A DNA stretch of 64,000 nucleotides from NCBI GenBank assembly GCA_030374765.1, contig JARGXX010000013.1, positions 558,001 to 622,000 of the forward strand, written 5' to 3'. The position numbers and the translations under genes were made by a program. Positions 56,349 through 64,000 of the stretch are shown here, in pieces. The stretch is from Agarophyton chilense. Its lineage: Eukaryota > Rhodophyta > Florideophyceae > Gracilariales > Gracilariaceae. The stretch's first letter is position 1. Each line of letters opens with the position of its first letter. Under the pieces are notes generated by a model, which saw nothing but the letters and a program-made list of their open reading frames with translations, searched no databases and was not told the DNA's origin.

Positions 56349-58100
56349 TCACAAAGCCTGCAAAAGGTCATTCTTACAATGAAACTCCGAAAGATGTCCG
56401 TCTTCGCAAACCATTTGCACACCATGCGAATGATGTTTCCCAACTCTTGCTCTGGCCATTGAAAACAGTCTTCGATGTCTTGACAACGGCGACTCGCTCG
56501 CTTTCTTGTCCTCCTCCCCATCGTCATCTAACGCCAGCCATACGACCACGGCCGTTGTATCATCCACCACCACCTCATTACGCCGCCACCTTCGTACAGC
56601 CTCGCGCACAAGAGCCTCGGCGGCATCATTCGCGCTCCGCCCTTCTCTCCGCATGCGCCCAATGAATTCCACCACTTCCTGGCTCGTCATAAACTCCCAC
56701 ACCCCATCGCTGGCAAGTACAATAAAACTATCGTGCGAGCCCAACGTGGTGAACGAAACCTCCGGAACCGGCCTCACACCGTACTCGCTCAGTACGGTGT
56801 CGCCGATGCTCCGCGTCATAGCCAGCCCAGGCGTCCAATCACGCGGCAGCCACACACGCAATGGTCCCGAATTCCGATGCCATCTAGCAATTCGCCCGCC
56901 AGCAGCGCGCACACGACGTTTTTCGTCGGCGCGCGTAGGTTTTTGGTCATGACTGAGGTCAATGGCCTTGAAACGAACGCGACCCTGGTCCGTGGAACAC
57001 ACTCGTCCAATGACACAGCGTGAGTCGCCCGTCCAAGCGGTGTAGACGTCGCGGCCGAATATCCAGGCTACCACGGCGGTGGTGCCGGAAAACACATGGT
57101 CGATGGGCGGCTCTGTCTCAGTGAGCGCACGCTCTGCGCGAGAAAAAGCGGCCTGGAGCAGGTTGAGGCGTTCGCGGTGCAGCTGAGGCGGCACAGGGTG
57201 CTGCTTGTGGGAATGGGAAAAGGCGAGTGACGGGGCAGCCTCACGCGCTGTGGCGACGATATAATCGCGCGCATAGTGGGCTATGGGGCGTCCCTCGGCA
57301 CCATGGCCATCAAAGACGCCAAGAAAAATCTGGCGCTGTCCCTTGGTATCGTTAGGGGCGGCCGGGACGATAACAAATGGGGCAAGCGCACAAAATGCAT
57401 CCTGATTCTCCTTGCGTACCTCGACGGTATGCATCGGGGCCACGGGCATGGACGAATCTCGCAACGGTTCCCAACCAGCCTTGGAACATGCCGACACGTC
57501 GATAGGTTTGCTGAAGGCGTCGGGAATGAAATCGATCAAACCCTCGCGCAGAGTCTCTTCCTCGAGCTCGGCGTGCGGGTCGTCGGGGCGAATGGCGTTT
57601 GGCGGGAGTTCACCGTCGAGGGAGAGGCGGCGGTTGCGGTCAGGAGTGGAAAGCGAGTCGGGCGGGTGGACGGGGGCTGGACGGTGGATGGTTTCGGGGT
57701 ATACACGGGTGGAGGTGTCGTTAGCGGTGCCGATGTCGGTGCGGGCGCGCACGGCGTGCACCTCGGACTGCGAGATGGAGTGGGGCAGCGAGGGGGAGCG
57801 CATGATGAGAGGGGTGGTGTCGGAGGGTGTGCGCGAGCGACGGGGAAGGTCCATGGAGGGGGGTTGGGAGTGCGGCTGTTGGGAGTGCTGCAACAGCAGC
57901 TGGTGGGAGGCGGGGGGGGCATCTGGAGCGCGGGTGGGGGAAGGGTGCTTGGCGCGGCGGGCGCGGCTGCGGGCGCGCATACGGCGGAACATGGCGGCGT
58001 AGTTTGGGAAAAGAGCGGGGGATGGTGGGGGGGAGGGGGTAAGAGAGAGATGAGGGGGGAACGTAGAGGTAATTAGACAGGGCGACGGCACACGGGGCAA
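56349..58100 (-). CDS. PP2C-family (PPM) serine/threonine protein phosphatase
   Basis: Metal-dependent protein phosphatase, one exon, up to 583 residues. The catalytic domain spans about residues 220-530. It has the metal-binding motif RKENQDAF, then FLGVFDGHGAEG (DGHG near residue 263), SGTTAVVAWI, AWTGDSRCVIGRV, LSHDQKPTRADEKRRV, LAMTRSIGD, LASDGVWEFMTSQEVVEF and the final DDTTAVVVWL. All the Asp residues expected to bind the two metals are present. The first 200 residues are disordered and rich in Pro, Ser and Arg. The true start may be the ATG at about 57992 (MFRRMRARSRARR), which gives a basic N-terminus. No membrane segment is seen. The target is unknown. Confidence 0.92.
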   Translation of the reverse strand: MPRVPSPCLITSTFPPHLSLTPSPPPSPALFPNYAAMFRRMRARSRARRAKHPSPTRAPDAPPASHQLLLQHSQQPHSQPPSMDLPRRSRTPSDTTPLIMRSPSLPHSISQSEVHAVRARTDIGTANDTSTRVYPETIHRPAPVHPPDSLSTPDRNRRLSLDGELPPNAIRPDDPHAELEEETLREGLIDFIPDAFSKPIDVSACSKAGWEPLRDSSMPVAPMHTVEVRKENQDAFCALAPFVIVPAAPNDTKGQRQIFLGVFDGHGAEGRPIAHYARDYIVATAREAAPSLAFSHSHKQHPVPPQLHRERLNLLQAAFSRAERALTETEPPIDHVFSGTTAVVAWIFGRDVYTAWTGDSRCVIGRVCSTDQGRVRFKAIDLSHDQKPTRADEKRRVRAAGGRIARWHRNSGPLRVWLPRDWTPGLAMTRSIGDTVLSEYGVRPVPEVSFTTLGSHDSFIVLASDGVWEFMTSQEVVEFIGRMRREGRSANDAAEALVREAVRRWRRNEVVVDDTTAVVVWLALDDDGEEDKKASESPLSRHRRLFSMARARVGKHHSHGVQMVCEDGHLSEFHCKNDLLQAL

Positions 58101-58227
58101 AATGGGCGGAGGGGTGGCGGAGACGGGGAGGGGGCCACATCACGGGCTGGTGCGGCAGTGGCGGGGACGCGCGCCACTTGCGCGGCAGCCGTGGGGCGGA
58201 GCGCGGAGGTGTAAGAGGGGTGCATAA

Positions 58228-58322
58228 GGGGGGGGGGGGCTTACAGAAGGCGTGTAAATGGCGGCAAGGGGGGAACACAAGGGGAAACACAAGGGGAAAC
58301 ACAAGGGGGGGGGGGGGAGGGG
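58228..58322 (+). repeat. G-runs and a short tandem repeat between the PP2C and zinc-finger genes
   Basis: A run of G at about 58228-58237. Then three or more tandem copies of a 12-13 nt unit (ACAAGGGGAAAC) lead into a longer G-run at about 58306-58316. Several G-runs of four or more lie within 100 bp, so a G-quadruplex could form. The stretch lies in the 3' flank of the zinc-finger gene and upstream of PP2C, both on the - strand. Confidence 0.8.
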
Positions 58323-58327
58323 GAGGA

Positions 58328-58900
58328 TCACATGAGTCCGTGGATGGAGCGGCGGTGGTTCTGCAGCACCTGCTTGTAGCCGAACCAGAAGAGGCACACC
58401 TCGCACTGGAAGGCGCGCACCTTGTAGTGCTTCACGCGCACGTGTGTGTACAAGTTCTGCTTGAGCCCGAACGCGGCGCCACACAGGTCGCAACAGAACA
58501 CGCGCCGCTGCTCGTGCACCGTCGAAACGTGTCGCTTGAGGTTGGAGCGCATCTCGAACGCTCTCGGGCATCGCTCGCACGCAAACCGTCGTCGTCCCTT
58601 GTCCTTGTCGATGCGCTTTTTGTCGCTCACCCTGCCTTTGTCCCCGTCTTCGTCCCTGTCTTCGTCCGAGCGCTTCTTCTTTCGTTCGTTCCTGCTTCTG
58701 CTGCTCCTGCTGCTGCTCCCGTTCCCGCCGTTCACTACGGTGCTGCCGCAAGCCGCGCTAAGCGCTCCGCTCTCCTCCACGTTGAGCAAGTACTCCACGT
58801 TCATGCGGTGCAGCAGCCCGGCATCTGAGCTGCCTTCGCCGCGCGTCTTCTCCATGCCCCTTCTGTTCTTTTTTCTGCTGTCCACACCTCCGCCCTCCAT
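58328..58900 (-). CDS. C2H2 zinc-finger protein, three fingers
   Basis: 190 residues, one exon. The N-terminal half is low-complexity: a Ser/Gly stretch and then a Lys/Arg/Asp/Glu run likely to include a nuclear localisation signal. The C-terminal 85 residues form three consecutive C2H2 fingers: FACERCPRAFEMRSNLKRHV with the final STVH, FCCDLCGAAFGLKQNLYTHV with RVKH, and FQCEVCLFWFGYKQVLQNHR with RSIH. Spacing is CX2CX12HX4H with linkers of five or six residues, the TFIIIA type. It is probably a DNA-binding transcription factor. The protein stops three residues after the last finger, so no separate activation domain follows. Its target is unknown. Confidence 0.88.
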   Translation of the reverse strand: MEGGGVDSRKKNRRGMEKTRGEGSSDAGLLHRMNVEYLLNVEESGALSAACGSTVVNGGNGSSSRSSRSRNERKKKRSDEDRDEDGDKGRVSDKKRIDKDKGRRRFACERCPRAFEMRSNLKRHVSTVHEQRRVFCCDLCGAAFGLKQNLYTHVRVKHYKVRAFQCEVCLFWFGYKQVLQNHRRSIHGLM

Positions 58901-59998
58901 AGCCTCCGCCTCAGCTGTCGCGCCTTCCCCCCCGCCACAGCGCCCTCCGCCGCATGCCCGCTCTTCCGCTCTTTAATTTGCTGCCTGCGTCGCCCCGCCC
59001 TCTCGAAAGCCTCACGGCGTGTCCGCATTGCGCGAGCATGCCTCTGCATATCGCCAGCCCCGTGTGCCCGCACTCTTTGCGCGAGAATTCTGCGTCCGCG
59101 CCCCCATGTAGGCGCCCGCTCGCTCTTGAAAACCCTGTACATGCTCTGCCCATTTCAAATGTCCGCACCCCCACACTGGACGCCGCGCCTGCTACGATCT
59201 CATCTATATACAGCTGGGCTGTGTCGCCTCCGAACACTGCCAGTCTCGACAGTTCTCGGCTGAAATCTTGGGTTCTTCGCCTAAATCGGCTGTCGCGAGA
59301 CTCTTTTCAACACTGCCATACCCCGCTACGCCGCTGTTTCCATCGCGTGTTTACCTGTGTTGCCTTTTCTCACATGTGTGACAACGTTGCGCCTGTGGCA
59401 ACGTTGCGCCAGTATCGCCCATTGATCCCGTAGCAGTTTCACGCATTTAGGCTCTTCATTTCCTGTACAAGTTGGTCAGCAAAGCAGCCGCAGTGGCATG
59501 ACCAGAAACTTGCTCTCGTTTTGTCGACTTTGACCAAGCCTTTCTCTGAGCTGTCCGTCCGATGGCGCACTTCTTCCTCATCGCTGCCAATCGCTTTGAA
59601 AGAGATACGGCTCTGAGCATTGGATTTTCAACCTCAACTCCAGTTCTTGAGCCCAGCACCAACGTCTATCATTGGAAATCACCACCTCTCGACCTGATGA
59701 GTAATCGTCGTCGCGGCAGGGCCTGTGCGAACAACGGACAAGTTGGAAAGCTACGAAGGGTACATTTATCACATTCACAAAAAAATAACCGCTATTGTGT
59801 GGCGGCTTGCACAGGACTGGCAGCGTACTGATTTTCTGTAAGCTGCATGAGCAACTTGTCTTCCTACCACGTTTCCTCATGCCCTTCGTTTTGTCTCTCC
59901 CTGTCCGCCCGAGAACAGGTCGGTACACCAAGTCCGTACCACCTCGAGTCAGTCACCACCACCATTCCCAACCTCACAGCTCTGCTCCACTTCTCTCC
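58901..59998. other. Intergenic region between divergent genes
   Basis: About 1.1 kb separating the zinc-finger gene (-) and the ANTH-like gene (+); it must hold both promoters. A direct repeat of CAACGTTGCGCC occurs twice at about 59380-59412. No gene is supported. Confidence 0.45.
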
Positions 59999-61507
59999 AT
60001 GAGCAAGAAACATTCCACAGAAGACCCGCTTTTGGCAGGCCTAAGCCGTCTGTCCACTTCCCATGCTTCGCAAACCCGCGCCTCACGTCCACCTCGCACC
60101 GACCCTTCGCGGCCGGCCTCGGCCCCACACAGCGCCAACCTTCCGCCCACAACTGAGAAAACTTCGATCTCCGAGCGCCAAAATCAATCCAGCCACCCTC
60201 CTGCCCCCGCTCACTCACGCCGACGCAGCCAATCCGCACTTCCGACTACTTCCAGCAATTATCCACCTCTCAAACCCCGCACAGACAGGCATTCATATCC
60301 CACTCCTCATCAGTCTCAGCAGCTCCCACAGAAACAATTTGGTAACGATTCATCTTCCCGTCAAGGTACTATATCTATACCGCACCGTCTTTCCGGCCCC
60401 GAGCCATGGGGAGCAGATCAGCCCATTGTCCCAACTGTGATGCCGTTGAACCCATTGCACCACTCAGAAATAAGCGAGTTGATTGAACAAGCAACAGGGT
60501 TAGGGCGTCCCATCGACGGTGATCCGGCTGCAGCGGGCCGACTTTTGCAGCTCATAAAGAGTGGATCACTTCCACCTCGAACCATCTGTGAACATGTCGT
60601 AGCCGGCTCCGGTCCGAATGAAGTGAAGGTCAATGCTCGCGCGTTATGGCTCTTGCACTATTTGATGGTGGAAGGCGGGCCGCTCGTACTTCCCCAAGTT
60701 GTGCAATCCTCCGACGGACGGAACCCGCCAGCTGTGAAACTTGTGCTTAAAGTTTTACGTAGTTATGGATATGAAACTGATGCAGACGGACTCGACGTGC
60801 TTCACGACGACGAAAAAGTGCGAAACCTATCATTTCCGACCGATAAGCAAGTCCCCGAAGACGCCTTGCAAAAGTCCAGGGGGGAAAGAACGTACGATGC
60901 AGCAGGCGTGGAAACCTATGCGATTGCATTGGGGCGCAAGGCGTGGTTTCACTACCGCTACTCTGCAGTAGAGGTCAACTATTCGCTGGACAGATTCTAC
61001 CGCGCATGGCACGTTGAAAACGACTGTGATCCCAACAGGCACGAAAGCAACAATGAAATTTTCAAACTAACTCTTTCAAAGAGTGCTTTACAAGACATGT
61101 ATCTGTTGGTATGTGCAATGACAGCAGCAGCACAACGATTGCAACGAGGAAAACTTGCATTTTCTCTTTGTCTCCACGCACTTACAGATGCTTGTAACGC
61201 GTATAGCTACGCCCTTTACCTTCGGAGAAAAGTGGACAATAGAGATGGGCAGGATTTTGATTTGGAACCCCAACGAGAGGTACTAGCTAGCATGTTAAGG
61301 CGGTGGGAGCAGCGCGGTGGAAAACACCTCGAAAACGTGCTACACTACGTTGAAGAACGTGTGTACGACTTAGTAGTGGGCAGAAGCTCGGTTGCGGTAC
61401 GACCGGAAAGCCGTCACCGGCGGGAAATTGAAATCGAAGTCACATCGTTTGACGCGCTGCACAGGGCGTTTCAGTATCTACGACAGCGTAGTAAATGTGC
61501 AAGCTAA
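59999..61507 (+). CDS. ANTH-domain-like endocytic adaptor (AP180/CALM type, divergent)
   Basis: About 502 residues from the ATG at 59999; the frame is open upstream and contains earlier in-frame ATGs, but this start suits the disordered N-terminus best. Residues 1-150 are rich in Ser, Pro and His and disordered. The rest is helical. SELIEQATGLGRPIDGD starts it, ICEHVVAGSGPNEVKVNARA and LWLLHYLMVEGG match the second and third helices of ENTH/ANTH proteins, and YAIALGRKAWFHYRY resembles the ANTH YxxYLxEKxxxHR segment. LLVCAMTAAAQRL and CNAYSYALYLRRKV continue the superhelix. Such proteins bind phosphoinositides and clathrin adaptors. The usual lysine-rich lipid-binding patch is not clear, so the family call is tentative. 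Confidence 0.55.
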   Translation: MSKKHSTEDPLLAGLSRLSTSHASQTRASRPPRTDPSRPASAPHSANLPPTTEKTSISERQNQSSHPPAPAHSRRRSQSALPTTSSNYPPLKPRTDRHSYPTPHQSQQLPQKQFGNDSSSRQGTISIPHRLSGPEPWGADQPIVPTVMPLNPLHHSEISELIEQATGLGRPIDGDPAAAGRLLQLIKSGSLPPRTICEHVVAGSGPNEVKVNARALWLLHYLMVEGGPLVLPQVVQSSDGRNPPAVKLVLKVLRSYGYETDADGLDVLHDDEKVRNLSFPTDKQVPEDALQKSRGERTYDAAGVETYAIALGRKAWFHYRYSAVEVNYSLDRFYRAWHVENDCDPNRHESNNEIFKLTLSKSALQDMYLLVCAMTAAAQRLQRGKLAFSLCLHALTDACNAYSYALYLRRKVDNRDGQDFDLEPQREVLASMLRRWEQRGGKHLENVLHYVEERVYDLVVGRSSVAVRPESRHRREIEIEVTSFDALHRAFQYLRQRSKCAS

Positions 61508-61632
61508 AGGTATTGCTCTGTTTGTTGTGAATCGACGAGTACCGTGATTGGCAACAGTTTGCGATGCATCACACTCGACTCAAGTCTTGAATTTGGGCGT
61601 GATTGGATAGAATATGCGCGTCTCATAGGCCT

Positions 61633-62688
61633 TTATCGGTTCGGAATACCTTGAATGGCCGACGGACTGTCCAACATGGCCTCCACGGAGGCTGTCTTCA
61701 CAATGAACTCTTGCTCTTCATCCATACTACCCTTCTCTTTGTGCTGCAAGTTATCTCTGTCTCGCAATATTGAAGACTTGGCCTGGATGAAAACAACGCC
61801 AGCCAAGACGCCGAGAGTCACTCCAATCCAACCAGCCGGAGAGATTCTCATATCAAACAAGAACAGGGAAAGCAGAATAATAGGGACTTTGTTGAAGCCG
61901 CCAATAAAAGAGAGTGTGCTGCCGTTGGTAAGCGATATTGTCCAAAATGCGGATGCGCAAACTGCGGTTGTAAGTACGCCCGACGACAAGTACGATGCTT
62001 GAAACGCAAATGAGCTTTTTCGCAACGCTGAAATGACAGCTGGAAACTCGCCTGACAGCAGAGCCATCGGAATTATGGGAATGATGGAAAGCAAGTTGGA
62101 ATGAAAGGTCTTGTCCAGGGCGGAAACTTCCGGGTCACGAAGATAGATACGTAACGAAGCGAGGTAGGAAACATTGGAAAGGACGTTGAGGGCAGCCCAG
62201 GAATAACCAATAGGAGAGTACTCGAGATCGTTAATGGCAGTGACAAAGGCGGACAGCACGATGAGAAACATGGAGAGGTAAACTTTGATAGAGAAGCGAT
62301 CTCCAAAATAAAAGCGTTCAAAAAGAGTGACAAACATTGGGCCCAGAGATTTCCAAACGGTGAGCACGGGAAGATTGACGTAGCGCAGAGACTGGGCGTT
62401 GGTGAAGATGAAGAAGACAAAGTATAAGATTGGAATGGGCATGCTGCGCACGAGAGGCGGTTTCAAAGAACCGGCGGTGGTGTGACCGAGTTTGCGCGAG
62501 GCGAGAATGACGAGAATGGAGACGACGTTTTGAAAGGCGAGGGTGAACCACGGGAAATGAAAGTGAGCGTGGGAGAAAACGACCTTGTTCATGATGGTGA
62601 CCAGCGTGGATGCGACGGCATATGAGATACACGCCTGAATGGCGCGCGGCTGCAAAGGCGCGGAAGGAGAGCGCGACCGGGCCGTCAT
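61633..62688 (-). CDS. Golgi nucleotide-sugar transporter, GDP-mannose type
   Basis: 351 residues, one exon, of the drug/metabolite transporter superfamily. About ten hydrophobic helices fill residues 15-305, for example ACISYAVASTLVTIMNKVVF, FTLAFQNVVSILVILAS and PIPILYFVFFIFTNAQSL. STLVTIMNKVV in the first helix and GGFNKVPIILLSLFLFD near residue 268 match the motifs of Vrg4/GONST transporters. GxxNKxP there contacts the guanine of GDP-mannose. The exchanger would import GDP-mannose (or GDP-fucose/galactose-like sugars) into the Golgi in return for GMP. A short polar N-terminus and a polar cytosolic tail of about 45 residues close the chain. Triose-phosphate-type plastid transporters are a less likely alternative, as no transit peptide is present. 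Confidence 0.82.
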   Translation of the reverse strand: MTARSRSPSAPLQPRAIQACISYAVASTLVTIMNKVVFSHAHFHFPWFTLAFQNVVSILVILASRKLGHTTAGSLKPPLVRSMPIPILYFVFFIFTNAQSLRYVNLPVLTVWKSLGPMFVTLFERFYFGDRFSIKVYLSMFLIVLSAFVTAINDLEYSPIGYSWAALNVLSNVSYLASLRIYLRDPEVSALDKTFHSNLLSIIPIIPMALLSGEFPAVISALRKSSFAFQASYLSSGVLTTAVCASAFWTISLTNGSTLSFIGGFNKVPIILLSLFLFDMRISPAGWIGVTLGVLAGVVFIQAKSSILRDRDNLQHKEKGSMDEEQEFIVKTASVEAMLDSPSAIQGIPNR

Positions 62689-63089
62689 GGTGGGTAACGG
62701 GGGGGGAGGGATGAGCGTTTATGATGGCAGCGACGAGAGCGCACGGGGAAGGGACGTATGGAAAATTGACGCGTCTCGTGCCCGTAGCTCTGGCTGCACG
62801 GTTGCGTAGACGAAGCTTTGAAGCAGAAAGCGCCAAGCGCGTATGCACGGCAAGCAGCAGCGGCGCTTTCCAAGCAGCGGCGGTGCACAGTCGGGTGCGG
62901 GAAGGCGCATTCGTTCGCATTCGGCAACGGCCCGAAACAGCTGCGCGTCACGTGCCGCAATTTGGCAGTTTGCACTTGGGTGATTTTGCACGTCACACGT
63001 GGCCACCCGGCCCCGTGGCGCTGCTTACAGAGCGCGTCCGCGCCGTTACTATGCATGTGAGACATCTTCGAGTGCACTGCCAATGTGCC
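62689..63089. other. Intergenic region
   Basis: Upstream of the transporter gene and downstream of the edge ARP gene. A possible further donor (AGGTGAGG) lies at the ARP stop codon, so an additional small exon here is conceivable, but none was identified. Confidence 0.4.
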
Positions 63090-64000
63090 TCACCTTATTC
63101 GGTCTTCGTCGTCGTCCCCGGCGAAGCCGGCCACGGCTAGCGCGGCCGCGCCTACCCACAGAACGATGGCGCCCTCGAAGTCGCTATGTACTGCCTTCAG
63201 CTCCAGTCTCACCCCGAACCTGTGTCGACATTGTTCAAACTCCTGCGTCTTTGTCAGCGTTCCGGGGCGCGCACGGAGGCACACGTGCTCTATCGGAGGG
63301 GAGGGGGGGGCCTATCGTACCTGTTTCAATCTTTCCATCACGCCGGGCAGGGCGCCCTCGCCGATGCAAAACACCCATCTCGCTTGCTCCCTCGCGTATA
63401 CGTCGCGTGCATCGCGCACAAATCTCGCCACTGCGCATGCCAGGTTTTGTTCGTCTGCCAGATGACGTCAGAGCGTGCTGTGACGGGTGATGAACACTTG
63501 TACTTACCGTCGTCGCCGAACAGCACGTGTGCTGCCTTTTTGCGATGTTCAGCTGTGAGCGTGCCCGACCGACAGCTGAGATGGCCGAGCGGTTGTTGTT
63601 CGGAATGCGCGATGACACCGGCTGTTGTGAGGAGGCGCACGCCGTCTTCGTCTGGCGAAATGGCGTGCCGCACGCTTTCTGCCATGTGTGTGAGTCCGAC
63701 CGCAATAGCTTCGACGCGACAGTGGTCAAAAATGACGGTGTGATTGAAGCCGATGTGCACAATGGTGCAATCTCGAGTGGCGACAGTTCTAGCGCAGTAG
63801 TACGGCGCGAAGAAGCGAATGTCGATGTGCAAGAGATCTGCAGCATGTCGAAGGATGCATCGCTTGTCGAAGGGTAGACCGGTGCTCGGGCACGCCACGG
63901 CCAGCTCGTAGGCGCTGAGCTGCGATTTGGTGAGCGACAGATGCTGCGCGCAGACGAGGAGCAGGCGTGTGGCGAAGGTGAGCGCGGGTTGTAGCGGAAG
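63090..64000 (-). CDS. Divergent actin-related protein, 3' part of gene, three exons seen (start outside window)
   Basis: Exon pieces: 63508 to beyond 64000, 63321-63454 and 63090-63242. The 53-nt intron 63455-63507 runs GTAAGT to GGCAG; the 78-nt intron 63243-63320 runs GTACGA to CGCAG. Both have CTGAC near the 3' end and the joins are in phase. The spliced reading gives ELAVACPSTGLPFDKRCILR, then LLHIDIRFFAPYYCARTV, CTIVHIGFNHTVIFD, EAIAVGLTHMAES, WVFCIGEGALPGVMERLKQ and, at the end, IVLWVGAAALAVAGF. These match the order of the actin-fold segments: strand pair with phosphate-2 loop, GGxxxxPGxxxRL and WxGGSILA. It is far from conventional actin and lacks the final helix. The dynactin pointed-end protein ARP10/Arp11 is a candidate. 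No intact ATP-site can be judged, because the N-terminus is missing. Confidence 0.6.

Noticed and set aside
57276-58076. 266-codon + strand frame, Gly/Val/Arg-rich
   Set aside because: It is exactly antisense to the PP2C gene, whose catalytic motifs are complete; GC-rich sequence leaves the opposite strand open by chance.
63575-63600. Sequence resembling a tRNA A box (ATGGCCGAGCGGTTG)
   Set aside because: No B box or cloverleaf follows, and it lies within the coding sequence of the edge actin-related protein.
1-64000. CRISPR array, bacterial operons or ribosomal RNA genes
   Set aside because: No regularly spaced repeats of that type, no rRNA sequence and clear eukaryotic gene content.

Overview
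This is nuclear DNA from a eukaryotic alga. The best single clue is at 25188-25547: a small phycobilisome linker of the ApcC type with a plastid-targeting leader beginning MFAF. Phycobilisomes plus a nuclear-encoded linker mean a red alga or a glaucophyte. I favour a red alga. Coding regions are long and almost intron-free, the few introns are 53-91 nt with CTAAC- or CTGAC-like branch sites, and the tRNA-Tyr gene carries an extra D-loop insertion of the kind described in Cyanidioschyzon. A glaucophyte cannot be excluded from the sequence alone.

Layout. 1-6116 holds no intact gene, only decayed coding stretches on both strands. 6117-18290 is a nest of LTR retrotransposons. A Ty3/Gypsy chromovirus-type element (element 1, + strand, 6640-14772, 919-bp LTRs) sits inside an older related element (element 2, - strand), whose two halves flank it at 6117-6634 and 14778-18290. 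A 5-bp target duplication marks the insertion. Element 2 in turn interrupts a piggyBac-like transposase relic at 18291-18589. 19808-24064 contains two near-identical copies of an unrecognised three-exon gene flanking a Gfo/Idh/MocA oxidoreductase. A doubly interrupted tRNA-Tyr gene and the linker gene follow.

26530-40341 is one uninterrupted 4603-codon gene for cytoplasmic dynein-1 heavy chain. Cyanidioschyzon and land plants are known to lack dynein heavy chains, so its presence about 1 kb from a phycobilisome gene is the most striking content of the window. To its right is a compact housekeeping region. It encodes the Arl8 GTPase, actin-related protein ARP4, mitochondrial ribosomal protein uL22m, a membrane-bound glycosyltransferase-like protein, a Nudix hydrolase, a C2-like protein, a membrane-anchored methyltransferase-like protein, a PP2C phosphatase, a three-finger C2H2 protein, an ANTH-like endocytic adaptor and a GDP-mannose-type nucleotide-sugar transporter. 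At the right edge is the 3' part of a spliced, divergent actin-related protein, which may be a dynactin ARP10/Arp11-like subunit.

Functional themes: microtubule and organelle transport (dynein, Arl8, possibly the edge ARP), Golgi glycan synthesis and sugar transport, chromatin (ARP4), and light harvesting (the linker). All family calls come from motifs read by eye; no database search was run.
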